Of a stretch of 64,000 bases of DNA, positions 23,372 through 34,860 are shown in pieces. This DNA comes from Asparagopsis taxiformis (taxonomy: Eukaryota; Rhodophyta; Florideophyceae; Bonnemaisoniales; Bonnemaisoniaceae): positions 1-64,000 of the forward strand of contig JALQPE010001844.1 of the NCBI GenBank assembly GCA_030407315.1. The letters run 5' to 3'. The translations under genes were made by a program, and so were the position numbers. Below the pieces are notes generated by a model. It saw only the letters and a list, made by a program, of their open reading frames with translations, was not told the origin of the DNA and did no database searches. Every line of letters begins with the position of its first letter. Position 1 is the stretch's first letter.

Positions 23372-26064
23372 ATGACGAATAAGCGCAGGCGCAACAGCAA
23401 TCCGATCGTTGACGACGCAACCGTGCCAATTCTGCGCGAACCCGCTAGCCCTTGGGAGGATTCTAGTGACATGGGTACACGTCGAAACGTAGGTCGCGCC
23501 GCCCGCGAAACTACTCTCGCTGGCAAAGACTTCCTCCGCCTCTTGCTGGATTTATTCGCCCACTCAAGTTTCGCAGACTTGACGGACAAGCCGGGAGGTT
23601 TCACATACGCGGACCTTGGGCTTGGGTTGCGCAGGGCACAGAAGAACAATTTCTGGCGCTGCAAGGTCGACTCAGCATGGCCTTCAGCGGTCGTTCGAAG
23701 AATGCTGGAGTCGAGGCGGATGTTGCCGAAATCGTCATGGCAGAGATGAACGTTGAGCGAGCCAAGCAGATTGTTCGTCTGGCATTACCCATTGCCGAGT
23801 TTTCAAGACAGGATGAGCGTATCGGGCAATGGGTTGAGCACTGCATCCTTTCTGGGATCGTGCCGCAGACCTTCCTTATTGGATGTAACATGCTTCCTTC
23901 GCCACTACAGGCGCCGCAGCGCGGGGAACCAAGCGCCTTCGTTCTTGCTCCACCGGAAACGTTCGAGGTATTGATGTATTTCCAAGCGTTGTCTATCATC
24001 CGAAATCACAACAAGAACCTGCCGCGTCGCCGAATAGGCGACGCGGCCGAAGAGGGGAACGAAGCCGCACGCGTCCCAGCCCATCGGAAAAGCACTAATC
24101 GAGCTTGTTACGTAGTTCAAGTTTTATACCATGCTTGGACCGATGTGGCCTTCGCCGCAAAGTTTTCCAGCTTCGAAGAGTTGATGGCGCCGTACATCAT
24201 TTTCGACAGCAGTGAGCATTGGTTTGACGTGCTCGATGAAGGTCTATTCGCACCGATAGAGCAGAAGCTAGATCTCTACCACGACAAAGCTCCCCTATCT
24301 CATCCTGATGGATATGGTGGAAAAGTAGAGACAAGAACCAGTGCGCAGCACAGTGTATTTAGGGACCTTGTGAGGAAGTTCTTCGACCGGTTGCAGTTTC
24401 TTATCGTCAACCCGGACCTGTACACCTGGCCGGAGTCCGACCGCTGGGGGGCGCTGGAAATATACTTGTCAAGCGGAAATCCGGACAAGCTGCCAGCGTA
24501 CTTTGACACCCTCGACGAAGACGTTATGGCTGTCCTCCGCCCGGCACCACAAGCCGCGGACGCAGAAAAGGTCCCCAAGCCGGTTGATGACACTCCCACT
24601 CGTCGCAACACAGGAGGGAGAAGTTTGGTTCCGTCGACAAGACACACAACCAGGCTTCAACTTGGACCTGGGAGGACCAGTCTTACTGCCCAAGGGCCGT
24701 CTCCCCCGTCACCGTCACCCCATGCGACAGAAGAGCAGGAAAGTGAAGGGCAGGCTCTCGCAAAGGACTTTCTTTCGAAAATGAGTCAGTATTGCCGGGT
24801 GTACGACGTCCCTTTCGAAGATTTGGTCAGTGCCGACGAGAGCCGAGAACACGTGCCCATCACGGGCAACGTTCAGCTCATTCTGACTGATCCGCCCTAC
24901 AATGTTCGTCGTAAGAGGAACGATTCCAACTCTTCGTACGACAGGCTAACTGCAGAAGATATGCAGGCTAGCATCGAAGTGTTTGACGAGCTGTTGCGCC
25001 CCGGTGGCCACGGCATCGTGTTCTGCTCCGTTTTGCAGTTCTACGAATGGTTCCATTACTTGGAAACGTACAAAGGACCGCAGTCAGAAGGCCCAACCGA
25101 TGCTGCTGCCAGTGATGACGGGTCGGATGAAGAAGAGGTTACGTCCATGAATTCGGACTCCGAAGCATCGCAGCACAGTGGCGAGGAAAGTGCGGATGAG
25201 GAGGATGACGAGGACGAGGAGGAGGAGGACGTCGTTCGGAATTCAGTTTTCTTCGTTGACGAGGTACCTCTGTTGTTTGTCCGACTACCTGGGCACCTCT
25301 ATCAAATGCCGGGGCGGAAGAGGTACCAACGCATGAACATGGCAGAGGTCGCTATCCACTTCTGGAAGCGAGGTGTTCCGTTCAAGACTGGAAGCGAGAT
25401 GGTGGCCTATAGGAACCACGGATACATGGACGGCACGTACCCGGCGTGGTGCAACGTCACCATCAATATGCCCGCCATCGATTCGAATGAGATGGTGTGG
25501 CGAACAAGGAGCACAACCGGTGCTACGGTCAGAGTTCGTGCAGAGCAGAAGAGCGTCGCTCTCATGATGGAGTTGATCAGCCAGCATTCACAGCCTGGTG
25601 ATATTGTTGTCGATCCATTCTCTGGCACTTTCGCAACGGGAAAAGCAGCTATGAGCTTGCCTGAGCACCGTGTTTTCGTTGGCAGTGACATGGACAAATT
25701 GTGTGTGGCACGATCGCTTCCAAAGCTGTGTGCAGTCATGTCACGTGTAATTCTTTCAAACAACACTGACATGAGGGTCACGACAGAAGCGAAACAGAGT
25801 GCTGAGAAGTTCTTGGCGTCCCCCTCTGTCACGATGCGTACGCAGAGGGAACGCAGGATCATCGAACCCCCACCTGGCCTTCCCCTGTACCAGAGGTTCC
25901 CGAAATATATTCGGCAGTACCTCTGGCAGCTGTGCCCAGAGTCGATTGCGTCGCACGAGCACATGGAAAAACCGGTACATTATTGGCCACCTTCCCTGCG
26001 CCGCTGGTTGCAAACTGAAAACCCTCGCGTGATGCGGGCACACGATTGTGTTGCGAAAAATTGA
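23372..26064 (+). CDS. Beta-class DNA (probably adenine) methyltransferase, copy 1
   Basis: The protein starts MTNKRRRN at 23372. A frame shift near 23630 leads into the main frame, open to 26064. The N-terminal helical part lacks the ParB domain seen in copy 2 but shares its next segment (DKPGGFTYADLG here, PKQWGVTSSRAVEM there). The methyltransferase has motif IV first, LILTDPPYNVRR with DPPY at 24889-24900, and motif I later, DIVVDPFSGTFATGKAAM near 25610. That order defines the beta class, and DPPY favours N6-adenine over N4-cytosine. A very acidic insert (Glu/Asp run near 25200) splits the fold before the target-recognition part. It should transfer methyl groups from S-adenosylmethionine to DNA in the nucleus. 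At its 3' end five A's at 26056-26060 cause an apparent stop; one more A would fuse it to the SET domain. Confidence 0.8.
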
Positions 26065-26573
26065 GCGTTCGACCATCGCTGATTAAGCATCCAAATGCAG
26101 GAAGAGGGCTCTTCGCTGAACAGACATTTAATGTTGGCGACGAAGTATGTGCATACTACGGAACTGTTGTGTACTCTGATATGAGCAAGGAGTCGATGAG
26201 GTTCGCGTACGGAGAGGGTCACATGGCGATAACGAAGGAAACATTCTTGATGTATGCCATCAAGCTGTATGCAACAGCGGAGGACGACGAAAACATCGAG
26301 CATCCAATTTGGATTGTTCCGGCTCCGTTCTGTTCGGCGCAGTTCATCAACGACCCGCGGTATTTGCGAGGTGAGGACACTCCGGCGGAAGACACCAGGC
26401 GGATGGCCAACGTCGAGTTTGTCGAGAACTACAGCAGCGGTTCGACGGGGAAGAAGCTCAAGGCGAAGGACCTAGAAAATCCGAAGATCATTGTAGTACG
26501 TGCAATCCGCGATATCCGTCCGGGGCAGGAGCTCTACGTTCATTATGGGACAGCGTTTAGAGCATGGAATTAG
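26046..26573 (+). CDS. SET domain, C-terminal part of the same protein
   Basis: The -1 frame after the A run continues with a SET domain: HPNAGRGLFAEQTFNVGD (the usual GxGLFA entry), GEGH in the middle, FINDPRY where NHxxxPN is usual, and PGQELYVHYGTAF (the GEExxxDYG motif). SET domains transfer methyl groups to lysine, commonly on histones. The usual NH pair is ND here, as in copy 2. There is no start codon of its own at a sensible place, and the domain directly follows the methyltransferase in copy 2 as well. I therefore regard it as the C-terminus of a single DNA-methyltransferase-SET protein. Whether both activities survive is unknown. Confidence 0.75.
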   Translation: MCCEKLSVRPSLIKHPNAGRGLFAEQTFNVGDEVCAYYGTVVYSDMSKESMRFAYGEGHMAITKETFLMYAIKLYATAEDDENIEHPIWIVPAPFCSAQFINDPRYLRGEDTPAEDTRRMANVEFVENYSSGSTGKKLKAKDLENPKIIVVRAIRDIRPGQELYVHYGTAFRAWN

Positions 26574-26604
26574 GGTCACGAAAGATGTTTTCATTTCGAC
26601 TACA

Positions 26605-26610
26605 AATAAA
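26605..26610 (+). terminator. Polyadenylation signal AATAAA
   Basis: AATAAA lies 32 bases after the SET stop codon, a normal eukaryotic distance. It supports one transcript ending here. Confidence 0.5.
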
Positions 26611-26794
26611 GCTACGTTCCAGAGTTGAAGTATATCATATAATGCAGCATGTCCAGCCACCATTAGTCCAGGGTGAAACCTATTGAGCAGTACTCGCCTG
26701 TCAAAAACCAATCGTTCACACTCTAGGTGCACTTCGTCCGAGCAGTGAACCTGACTGCTTGGATGCTGTTATGCGTGCAGATGCAAAATACACG

Positions 26795-26999
26795 ACCAAG
26801 TTGAAATGGACGCCCGGTGGATGTCCAGCTCAGTTGCATTGCTGTCCGGCCCAGAAATTCTACAATTCAGGGCAGAAAAAAATATTGCAAAAAACATCGA
26901 TTTGGGCGGTCGATTGTGCCGTACGGCACACCCCCATCTCAAAAACATGTTCACATGTGCATGTTTTTGAGAATAGCCCAAATTTTAATTCAAATCAGG
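26795..26999 (-). repeat. Right inverted hairpin repeat
   Basis: This is the reversed copy of 22846-23030, nearly full length. The CCTGATTTGAATT end is at 26999, so it faces the left copy across the methyltransferase-SET gene. Confidence 0.75.
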
Positions 27000-27232
27000 A
27001 CGTCTTCCGGACATAGGGGTGCTCGCGGCCTAGCTCTACAGCTGTAATTGTACCTCATTAAATACTGTTGATGACTGCCTACCGTATACAATCTGGGCTG
27101 TTGGCGTATTATCCGGTACTTGACCTGACCTGAACGTTCATCGCAGACCGTTGTGGTTACCGACACTATACAGCAATCTTTTTTGTATCTCGTGCAACTC
27201 AATCGTTCCATCGCTTCCGGGAAAGCTTCATT

Positions 27233-29515
27233 ATGCCGCCGCGTATTGCGAAGAAAGCTCCAAAGCCTCCGGGCCTCCAGAAAACCCGGTCAGCAGCTGC
27301 TGTATCGAGTGCCCGACAATCCCGTGCGAAGAAGCGGTCTGGGCCTACCGGCAGCATTGAACCGCGGTCCGGTAGTCGCAAGACGGACCGGCGCAGAACT
27401 GGGGATCCGCAGCGAGAAAGTGAGGAAGGAGGAACGGCGCGGAGAGAGATGGGGCTTGACCGAGGCAAGCGTGCTCGCAGGGACAGTGAACATCATGATG
27501 ATGACATGATAGTGGCTCAAAACATGTTGGAATTGCGGCAGAGTGCTATGGCAAAGGTAGTTCCTCCCGGGTTGGCAGATGCGGAGGTGCTGCAGACGGA
27601 GTCCCAGCCGGGGGTTCCGAGACACTGGAGGCTGTGACCCCCACTGCGCCAACTATGCCGAGTACATCAGCCCCAGCAGGTAATGCAGTCAGGGACCCGA
27701 GGATAGCGGCAAGGGATGTTGTTTCTGAGCAACGTTCACAGGATGCCAACTATCATCGGCGGTCAGGTGGTACTGAGGGGAGAGAGCAGCCGGAGTGCGG
27801 GCCTCGTCACAACAGACTGTCATTGGTGCCAAATATGCGCGTAACGCCCCCGCGACGTCAGGCTATTGCCGATGGAGGACATCATATTCCCGATAGCGTG
27901 GGAGATGGGGGGACGGTGAGGGCAGAGAGGTTGCATCCGCCGGAATCCATCGATTTAATGGCGAGTCGCATCAATGCGCAGAAGAAGAAGATCGCGGAGC
28001 TGGAAAAAAAGTGTTTAGCCAGGACATAGCAAACAAGGCGCTCACCACGGAGATAGTTGCGTTGGAGGCTAAGGTGAAGACTCTGCAGGCGGAAAATGCC
28101 AGCCTTACTGCAATTGCGAGAACAGGTAGAATCAGTGATCACGGTGGCGGTAAGTCGAAAATACAGAAAGCCATTCCTGTGAAATACCTTGGAGTTCTTA
28201 GGGCGGTTGAGGAAAACCTGACAAAGTGGTGCAAGAACGAGACTATGGAGCTGGACCCTATAGCGGAACAAACGCAGAGACGTTGGACTGGACGTACCAT
28301 CGAGGTAGAGCCGGTAGAAGGGACACTTTGGAGCGAAAACGGTGTAGGATATATTGCTACCCCTCCGGGCTATATCATCAAGAATCTGCAGTGGTATACA
28401 CCTTCGTACAGAGACGAGAGTGATCTGCTGAATGACTTGGTGCGACACGTACTGCGTCAAAGTCCGTGGTGTGATGTGTTTTCCGATGAGGAGCAGCGTG
28501 TGTGCTGTCAAGAGGCTGTGGCGGGGAGCAAGGAATTGAAAGTGAAGGTGACGCAGAAACTGTCCGACGTGATGAGTGCACGGAAGCGTAATGCGAGGGA
28601 CAGATTGTTCGGTTCGCTGGGGTACACGAAATTAATGTCTAGATGCACGATGCTGACGACGCGAGCTGAGATGGACGAGCGAGAGGACAAAAGCGCGAAG
28701 CGTCTGAGAAGCTTTTGAAACGGGAAAGCAACGGTGATTTGGATATGGGGAGGTGGCGAACGGCACCGTTCTCAGAGCTGCGATACAGCAAAGGCATGGT
28801 TCCTGACAGCTTCGAAATGGAAGTGAATGGTGATGCATGGTTTAACAACCGAGTAGCTGTGAATGTGCTGGACATCTTCAGGGGTTATTCGATACGACCA
28901 GAACAAGTAATGGACATAGAGACGAGCATACTAACGCTGGCGCGCCTGGATGCTTGGCTAGTGACTACTGTGGAGTGTTTGGATGAACCGAAGGGGAAAG
29001 GAGGTGCACGGCAGAAGGAGTTTACAAGGCGGTACAGTCAATATGTGGGGGTAGCTTTTCAGCAATTAGTTGGTATGGTGGTGTACTGCATGTCTTGTCT
29101 CCAAGGCTCGCAAGCAAGGGAAGAAACGGACGTTGTCGAGAGCGAACAGCGGACTAGTGCACAGTCACGGCATGTGTTTGCAAGCCGTACTGTGACGAGA
29201 GAGGCTGTTGAAGTGTGGCAAAGCGGAGAGGGGTCTGGAATTGTTCATGTCGTTGATGATGTAAACCGCTGCTCATCACTTGTTCTAGTGTCCGAGGATT
29301 GGATTCAATCGCATATTACGTCAAACCTCGGTGCTGTAATGGATTGTGTGATTGCGCAAGGACTAATTGGCGCAGAACTTTTCGTCGTTGACCCATATGC
29401 TGGACACCTGAGTGCAAACCTGAATGTCGAAATCAATGCCCCACAGTATGGGGGCATGGAGCGGCGCCATGCAGCCACTGCTGATAACGGTTTTGGCGTA
29501 ATGGAGGATGGTTGA
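27233..29515 (+). CDS. Coiled-coil protein X1, unknown function
   Basis: Four frames are chained by three -1 shifts at homopolymers: five G's at 27610-27614, seven A's at 28004-28010 and four T's at 28713-28716. Adding one base at each gives one frame of about 760 codons. The N-terminus is basic and disordered (MPPRIAKKAPKPPG), with a coiled coil across the A run (KKKIAELEKK then LEAKVKTLQAEN). The helical C-terminal half has VKVTQKLSDVMSARKR and RDRLFGSLGY. The latter resembles RNRFIRDLGF in X2 at 47320, and X2 also has a coiled coil, so the two are probably homologous. X1 is convergent with the transposase gene (78 bases apart), so it may be the element's second protein, perhaps a TnpA-like DNA binder. 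No known domain is recognised. The A run reads A AAA AAG in phase, so frameshifting is possible. Confidence 0.6.
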
Positions 29516-29592
29516 AATTAGTGCAGTAAATGTGACGTTGACTAGAAGGCTTATCATGTAGTACATTATCAATAGAGTGCTGCGATTTAGAT

Positions 29593-32500
29593 TTATTCTT
29601 CTTCATTATCATCTGTGAACTGGTAATCAGTGTTGGTGTAGAAGCGGTTGAGATAGAAACGGTGGTCCGACCAGTGCATTTGTTTCGTAAATGGCTTGAC
29701 TGGAAAGTTACTTCGTACGATGTGCACGGTGCCAGATATAGTAGATGCAGGAATGAGGTCAAACCAAGGACCACCTGCACTGTGGGATGCAGTGTCATTG
29801 CTGTCAACGGATCCGTTGTCCGGGTCCCATGTGGACCACTTTAAACAAATGCACCCAAGTGATTTTTCCACAGCGGTTTTTGGGGCAAAGCAGGTCATAT
29901 ACTGAACGAAAGCGAGTTCTACAGGTTGAAACAGGTTTGGAGACTGCAGGCGTACCAGTGCCAGGACGCGCCCTACCCATATGGTTCTGTAGTCATCGGC
30001 AGTTCCGGAGATGACGACAAAGGAGTACTGCGATCTCTTTGCGGGGCCGAAGATGAAGTTGCAAAGACGCGCTGCTGCTTGTGCCTCGACACGTTTGTGG
30101 GGCGAAGCATGCCACTGTGCGGGTCAAAGTCGTCGGCATCTGGGACGTACCCTCCCATGACGTAGGCGGACTTTACCACGGTGACGGAAATGTCCATGTC
30201 ATGTATTGGAGGGCCTTCTGCCGTGGCGCGCAGTCTAGCGAGGGTGAGGAACGCTTGTGCAGCTGTGTCACCGAGTTGCTGGAATAGCGTTATGGTGCCA
30301 GACGGGAACGAGGAGTTGTGCAGAGGCAAAAGAGTGGCAGGATCGGGCTGTCCGTCGATATCTGCAACGAGGAGGGTTGCATCGGGCAGCAGGGAGGCAA
30401 AGTCGTGCAGTGCAACGGTGAATCCGTCGCGAACGAGTACTGCACCGTCTGTGGGCGATATCATGCGTGCGTTTCCCAATGTGTTCGATGGGGTATGACC
30501 AGTTGGAGTGGCCAAGGAGAATTCCATGTGGCGAATAGTCTCTTCCATGGCTGTGGAGCGCCTTCGAGAGGTTTTCCTATAACTCTGTTTGAACAGAAGA
30601 TGCGAGTGTTCGTAGGGGCCTGCATCAATGTGTTCCAGGGCGCCATATCTCTGCAAGTCACCGGGAAGATGGTCTAGAAGATGGAACTTGAAAGTTTTGA
30701 GACCTGTGGTGTGGAATGGGCCGAGGGTGGAGAGCATTGATTGTTTGAAATAGGAAATGGAGTTCTGGAGGCTTTCTAGTTCGGCGGCAGTCCAGTGCTT
30801 GATGCGACCGCGTTTCATGACCCATGCGACGAGGTCAGAGTATTGCGTGCAGATGGAAGTGAGAGGGGCTGTATCTACTTCGTCACAGCATGTGTCAATG
30901 AATGCTGCGATGAAAGGGAACACCATGTCGACATGGTGATAGTCTTTGGCTGCGAGCATGCCGCGTATGCCGTCCTCCGTGAAGAGGCCGTTCAAATTGG
31001 TGCCCTTCTCACCCTTGGAGAAGTCGACATGAAGACCGGTGATGTAGTAGTCGCGTTCGATAGCGGACAGAATGCTGTTTGAGCCGGCGAGGATGGATTT
31101 TTTCACCTTCTTGAAGGTGCGAGGTGTCCCGGAATGGGAGGCAGTGGTGGTGAGGTCTGGGGAGCTGAGGCGGTGGACAATGCACTGTTTGATGAGCTTT
31201 GAGATGCCGAGGTGGAGATTGTGCAGAGGCTCGAAGGAGAAAATGTTGTAGGGGTCTAGGGGACTGTTGGTGGGTAAAAGAGCGGTCGATTCGAGGACAG
31301 AGTGTTGTTCGAGGAGGGAGAGAGCTTCGAGCGGAGCAGTTGTATGCTCCTGAGCGCTCTCTTGGCGTGCAGAGCGTGTATCATCGAGGGAGCGGGGCTG
31401 GTGTGGCGCGCTGGATTCAAGTTGAGTGGCGGGGATGTAGCAGCGGTGGCAGGGATGTGTGGTGGTAGTGCTGTTGCGAGTGCATGACAGCTCTTTGGCC
31501 TCTGGAAAGTCGCAGCAATAATTGGCTAGGATGGGAAAGCATTGGCGGGCAGTTGCAGTGGAGTCTGTGCAGGGGAACCCGGAAGAGAACGCGGTGGATA
31601 GGGACGAAAACACTTTTTCGAGTGCTTTATGAAGAATATCAATTTTGCGAGCGCGACTAGCAGAACTAGAGGTTGTCGGCATTTCATCACCGAACAAGGC
31701 GTTGGACGAAGGGTTAACAATGTACGGAAGATACCCGACGATGGTGAGGCCGGTACGGATGCAGTGGCGACGGAGGGGGGCGGAGAAGTTGAGCAGTGTG
31801 ACGTGTATGGGGTATGCGACGATTGCGGAGCTCTTGAGGCTTGTGCTGCTCTTGTCGGAGTACACTTGGAGGAGGCCGGCAAAGGAGGAAGCGGTGGGAT
31901 CATTTTCCTCTGCCCATACGACCTGTGGATCTTCCGAGAGCTGCACGCGCTGTCTAGTAACCTGGTGCAGCGTTTTCGCGAATTCTGTGTGTAGGGGATG
32001 AGAAAATATTGCGGTGCCGTCTGGGGCGGTCTGTGGAGGGGTGGAAGAGAGTATTTTGGTCGTTAGCCAGTGCTAACTGCCTGCGGAGCATGTCGACTGG
32101 GTCGCGGAGGTACAGCTGTGCCGAGTACTTACCAGTTTTGTCTGGAATGATGTGGCTCTTGTAACCTTCGGTGCGGAAATGTGTTTCGACCATGGAAGCG
32201 GTAACGTGGCGACATTCTTCTACGGTGCGAACGGCGCTGTTGAACTTTTCTAGGGAGAATGCGGGGTCTTGTAGGATGGTGATGACTTCGCTCACGCGGC
32301 CAGCGCCGGCCTTGTACTCGAGGGTTGTGAGACTGGCGGCGAGGGATTGCACGAGGAGGTCTGCGCGGGAGGGGTTGAGGTTGGTGGCAGTGAAGCGTCA
32401 CAGGGTGAGTCGCTGGAGGAAGCACGACCAGATTCTGGGTCTGGGGAGCTGGGTTGCGGGGAATCATGGTCGCCGTTTCGAGCAGGCTCATGGGTGACGG

Positions 32501-32627
32501 CAGGGACACGAGCGTTGTTGAAATGTTGGGGAGAGGGGTTGAAACGGTAGCGACACGTTCGCTCATGCAGCGCGAGCGCATAAGCATCTACGCAGTAGTA
32601 GAAGCACCCTTCATACTTGCATTCCAT
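29593..32627 (-). CDS. Transposase, CACTA/Plavaka (Tnp2-like) type
   Basis: It starts at 32627 with a CCHC-type finger (CKYEGC...C...H...C), then ATNLNPSRADLL and a helical part. The main frame (31946-29973) has AIVAYPIHVTLLNFSAPLRR with IVGYLPYI, a CHRC knuckle, FSFEPLHNLHLGISK, then FKFHLLDHLPGDLQRYGALE and IDAGPYEHSHLLFK. These are hallmarks of the Tnp2-like DDE transposases of CACTA and fungal Plavaka elements. The position usually occupied by Asp before MHN appears as Glu. The C-terminus continues in another frame to 29593 (VHIVRSNFPVKPF, FYLNRFYTNTDYQF). At least three shifts lie near 32400, 31950 and 30090. An AATAAA on the minus strand overlaps the stop (29592-29597). It may mobilise the CACTA ends seen here, but no such ends bracket it in this window. 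Confidence 0.75.
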
Positions 32628-33223
32628 GTCGAGTTTTGACGCAAAAGGGAGGATTGCGAGCTGAACAGGGGAGACTGTGCCGTCCAGATGCGACCAATTT
32701 TATTTTTGTGGTGCTTTCGAGACTTGGAATGTAACGTGTTCGTAGTTTTTTGGGTAGTAGTTTTGTGCTCACTCCAGCTGACATCCCAACGGTGGAATTT
32801 AACCGAGAGTTCAATCATTTCCAACTGTTACATCACATTGCGTGCTGGCAACGTGTGCATGGAAGGACGAACGACTGCCCTGGGAGATGAATTTTCAATT
32901 AATTCATTTGTAATAATAAACTTTTTTATTTCCAAACTTCGTGGAATCTGAATGTGCTTTACAGCGGATATGCCACAGATCATGTAAGGAAAGCAAATGG
33001 ATTCTCATATATATGATTATATGTTTATATTCGTTGTTCTCGATCCGGATCTCTTGTTCGGGGAATCAGAGACCATGGCTTGGGCCATACTCAATCTCAC
33101 TGCCGGCGATGATTTCGAGTATGCACAGCAAGACTTAAGCGGACGCAGAAAGCTGTCCGGTCGACGCCGCAGGCTCCACTCCGCCCTCATCACCGACTGA
33201 TCTTCTTTGACCGCTTTTGCTTT
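32628..33223. other. Upstream region of the transposase; small ORF only
   Basis: A 67-codon plus-strand frame (32997-33200) ends in a basic segment (SGRRKLSGRRRRLHSALITD). It matches nothing I know and could be an exon. Otherwise nothing is recognised. Confidence 0.3.
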
Positions 33224-33261
33224 GTACGTGCGCGAATCTTGATCAAGATTCGCGCACGTAC
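33224..33261. repeat. Perfect 38-bp palindrome
   Basis: GTACGTGCGCGAATCTTGA is followed by its exact complement with no loop. It is unrelated to the CTTACAGC palindromes. The end overlaps GTACCT, which aligns with the intron starts of the micro-exon array just downstream. Confidence 0.9.
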
Positions 33262-33385
33262 CTTCGTTCCATCCTCTACCCTCGAGGGTATGCGTTGAGG
33301 GAAGCGTGGGTTTTGAGTCTGACTATTTCCGTTGATGCGATATTTTTCATGGAACCTGTTGACTGATGGTGTGTATTGAGCGGAG

Positions 33386-34361
33386 GATGGAAGAGAGGTA
33401 CGTGAAGTTTTGAAAGTATGCTGTGAGGGAAGGTTGATTTTGAGTCTGACTGTTGTGGTTGATTCCGATTTTGTAGATGATGCAGGAATGTTGATGACGG
33501 AAGGTAAGTTTCATTGAGTGCCAAGATGTGCTTTGCGAAGATATGGACTGCTGACTATGATTATTGTTAATTGCAAGGTTTTTGGATCATGGTTTGTATT
33601 GTGTGTAGGATGGATGAGAGGTACATTTGCGAGTTCTCAGGGTATGTAGCGAGGGAAACGTTGGTTTTCAATCTGACTGTTGCGATTGAATCCGATGTTG
33701 CGTAGGTGATGGAGAATAGTGATGACGGAAGGTAAGTCACATTGGGCGCCCAGACCGGTTGTGCGAAGATGCGGAATGCTGACTGCTTTTCTTGGCTACA
33801 CGATTACGTGATTTATGGTTTTTTATTGTGTGCAGGATGGAACAGGTAAGGTAAGTGTGCGAGTTTTGAAAGTAAGCAGCGAGGGAAGGTTGGTTTTGAG
33901 TCTGACTATTTCCGTTGATGCGATATTTTTCATTAGAAGCCTATTGAGTCATGGTGTGTATTGTGTGGCGAAGGGAAGTAAGTGTGCGAGTTTTGAAAGT
34001 ATGCTGTGATGGAAGGTGGTTTTGAGTCTGACTGTTGTGGTTGATTCCGATGGTTGTGTAGATGATGCAGGAATGTTGATGACAGAAGGTAAGTTTTACT
34101 GAGCACCAAGACTTGTTTTGCGAAGATATGGACTGCTGACTTTGATTATTCATTGCAAGGTTTTTGGATCATGGTTTTTTGTGTAGGATGGATGATTCAG
34201 TCATCCTCTCGGAGAGGTAAGTAAGGAGTTTCTAGGATATCTGTCGTGGTAAGCGTTGCTGCTTTGAGTCTGACTGTTGTTTGATTCTGATGTTGTGTAT
34301 GTGATGCAGGAGTGGTGAAGCAGGAACGGCAGGACTGAAGGAGAGTGAAGAAGGGATGTAG
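33386..34361 (+). CDS. Micro-exon gene: tandemly duplicated 12- and 18-nt exons
   Basis: Tiny exons are bounded by AG and GTAAGT or GTAC(G/A)T: 33386-33397 (12 nt), 33486-33503 (18), 33609-33620 (12), 33720-33731 (12, or 33715-33731), 33836-33850 (15), 34071-34088 (18), 34187-34216 (30) and a last exon from 34310. The chosen lengths are multiples of three and nearly every junction makes an AGG codon, so the frame stays open to TAG at 34359-34361. Peptide units read MDER and NVDDGR, highly charged. The introns (about 88-105 nt) are duplicated in two alternating types, one with GAGTCTGACTGTTG, the other with GCAAGGTTTTTGGATCATGG. One degenerate unit near 33975 has probably lost its exon. The first exon is not identified; ATG in the first micro-exon or an upstream exon are both possible. 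The function is unknown and splicing is not proven. Confidence 0.5.
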
Positions 34362-34654
34362 GAAGATGGGAATGAAGCTGTGAGGTGTTTCTGGTATGTG
34401 TATATTTTGGGGCATACGATAGAAGTGAGAGTGCGTTTCAAGTGGTGTAAGATTTTGCTGACCATGTTCGTGTTTGATGTCTTGATGATTTAATGGGCTG
34501 GGGTGGTGTCGAGGAAAGCGGGGATGGTATTGGGAAGGAGCGTATTTTTTGTAATCTAGGTCGTGAGGGTTCTTGAGTATGTGCGGATGGTGGTGCATGG
34601 CGTTCGGATGGTAGGGAGAACGCGATAGTGAGGGAGATGGGTGATCGACGATAT

Positions 34655-34860
34655 GCTGACAGGTATTTTGTATTCTGGCTGGATACGTATTTCGTATTTT
34701 GGCTGGATACATATTCCGTATTCTGGCTGGATACGTATTTCGTATTCTGGCAGGATACATATTCCGTATCTGGCTGGATACGTATTTCCTATTCTAACCG
34801 GTATTTATTTCCTATTCTGACCAGATATGTATTCCCTATTCTAGAGAGACGTATTGTATA
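34655..34860 (+). repeat. About 27-bp minisatellite
   Basis: About seven units of GGCTGGATACGTATTTCGTA with a variable CTATTCTG part. The open frames through it are translations of the repeat. Between the micro-exon gene end and this array (34362-34654) nothing is recognised. Confidence 0.75.

Larger units (their letters stand above)
22846..26999. mobile_element. Possible element: methyltransferase-SET gene in inverted repeats
   Basis: A 185-bp hairpin repeat at 22846-23030 (plus) and a 205-bp copy at 26795-26999 (minus) face each other, both starting CCTGATTTGAATTAAAATTT at the outer side. Between them lies one gene, the methyltransferase-SET protein. This is the layout of a DNA transposon with long terminal inverted repeats. 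No target duplication is seen just outside, and the repeats also occur alone, so a chance pairing is possible. Confidence 0.45.
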
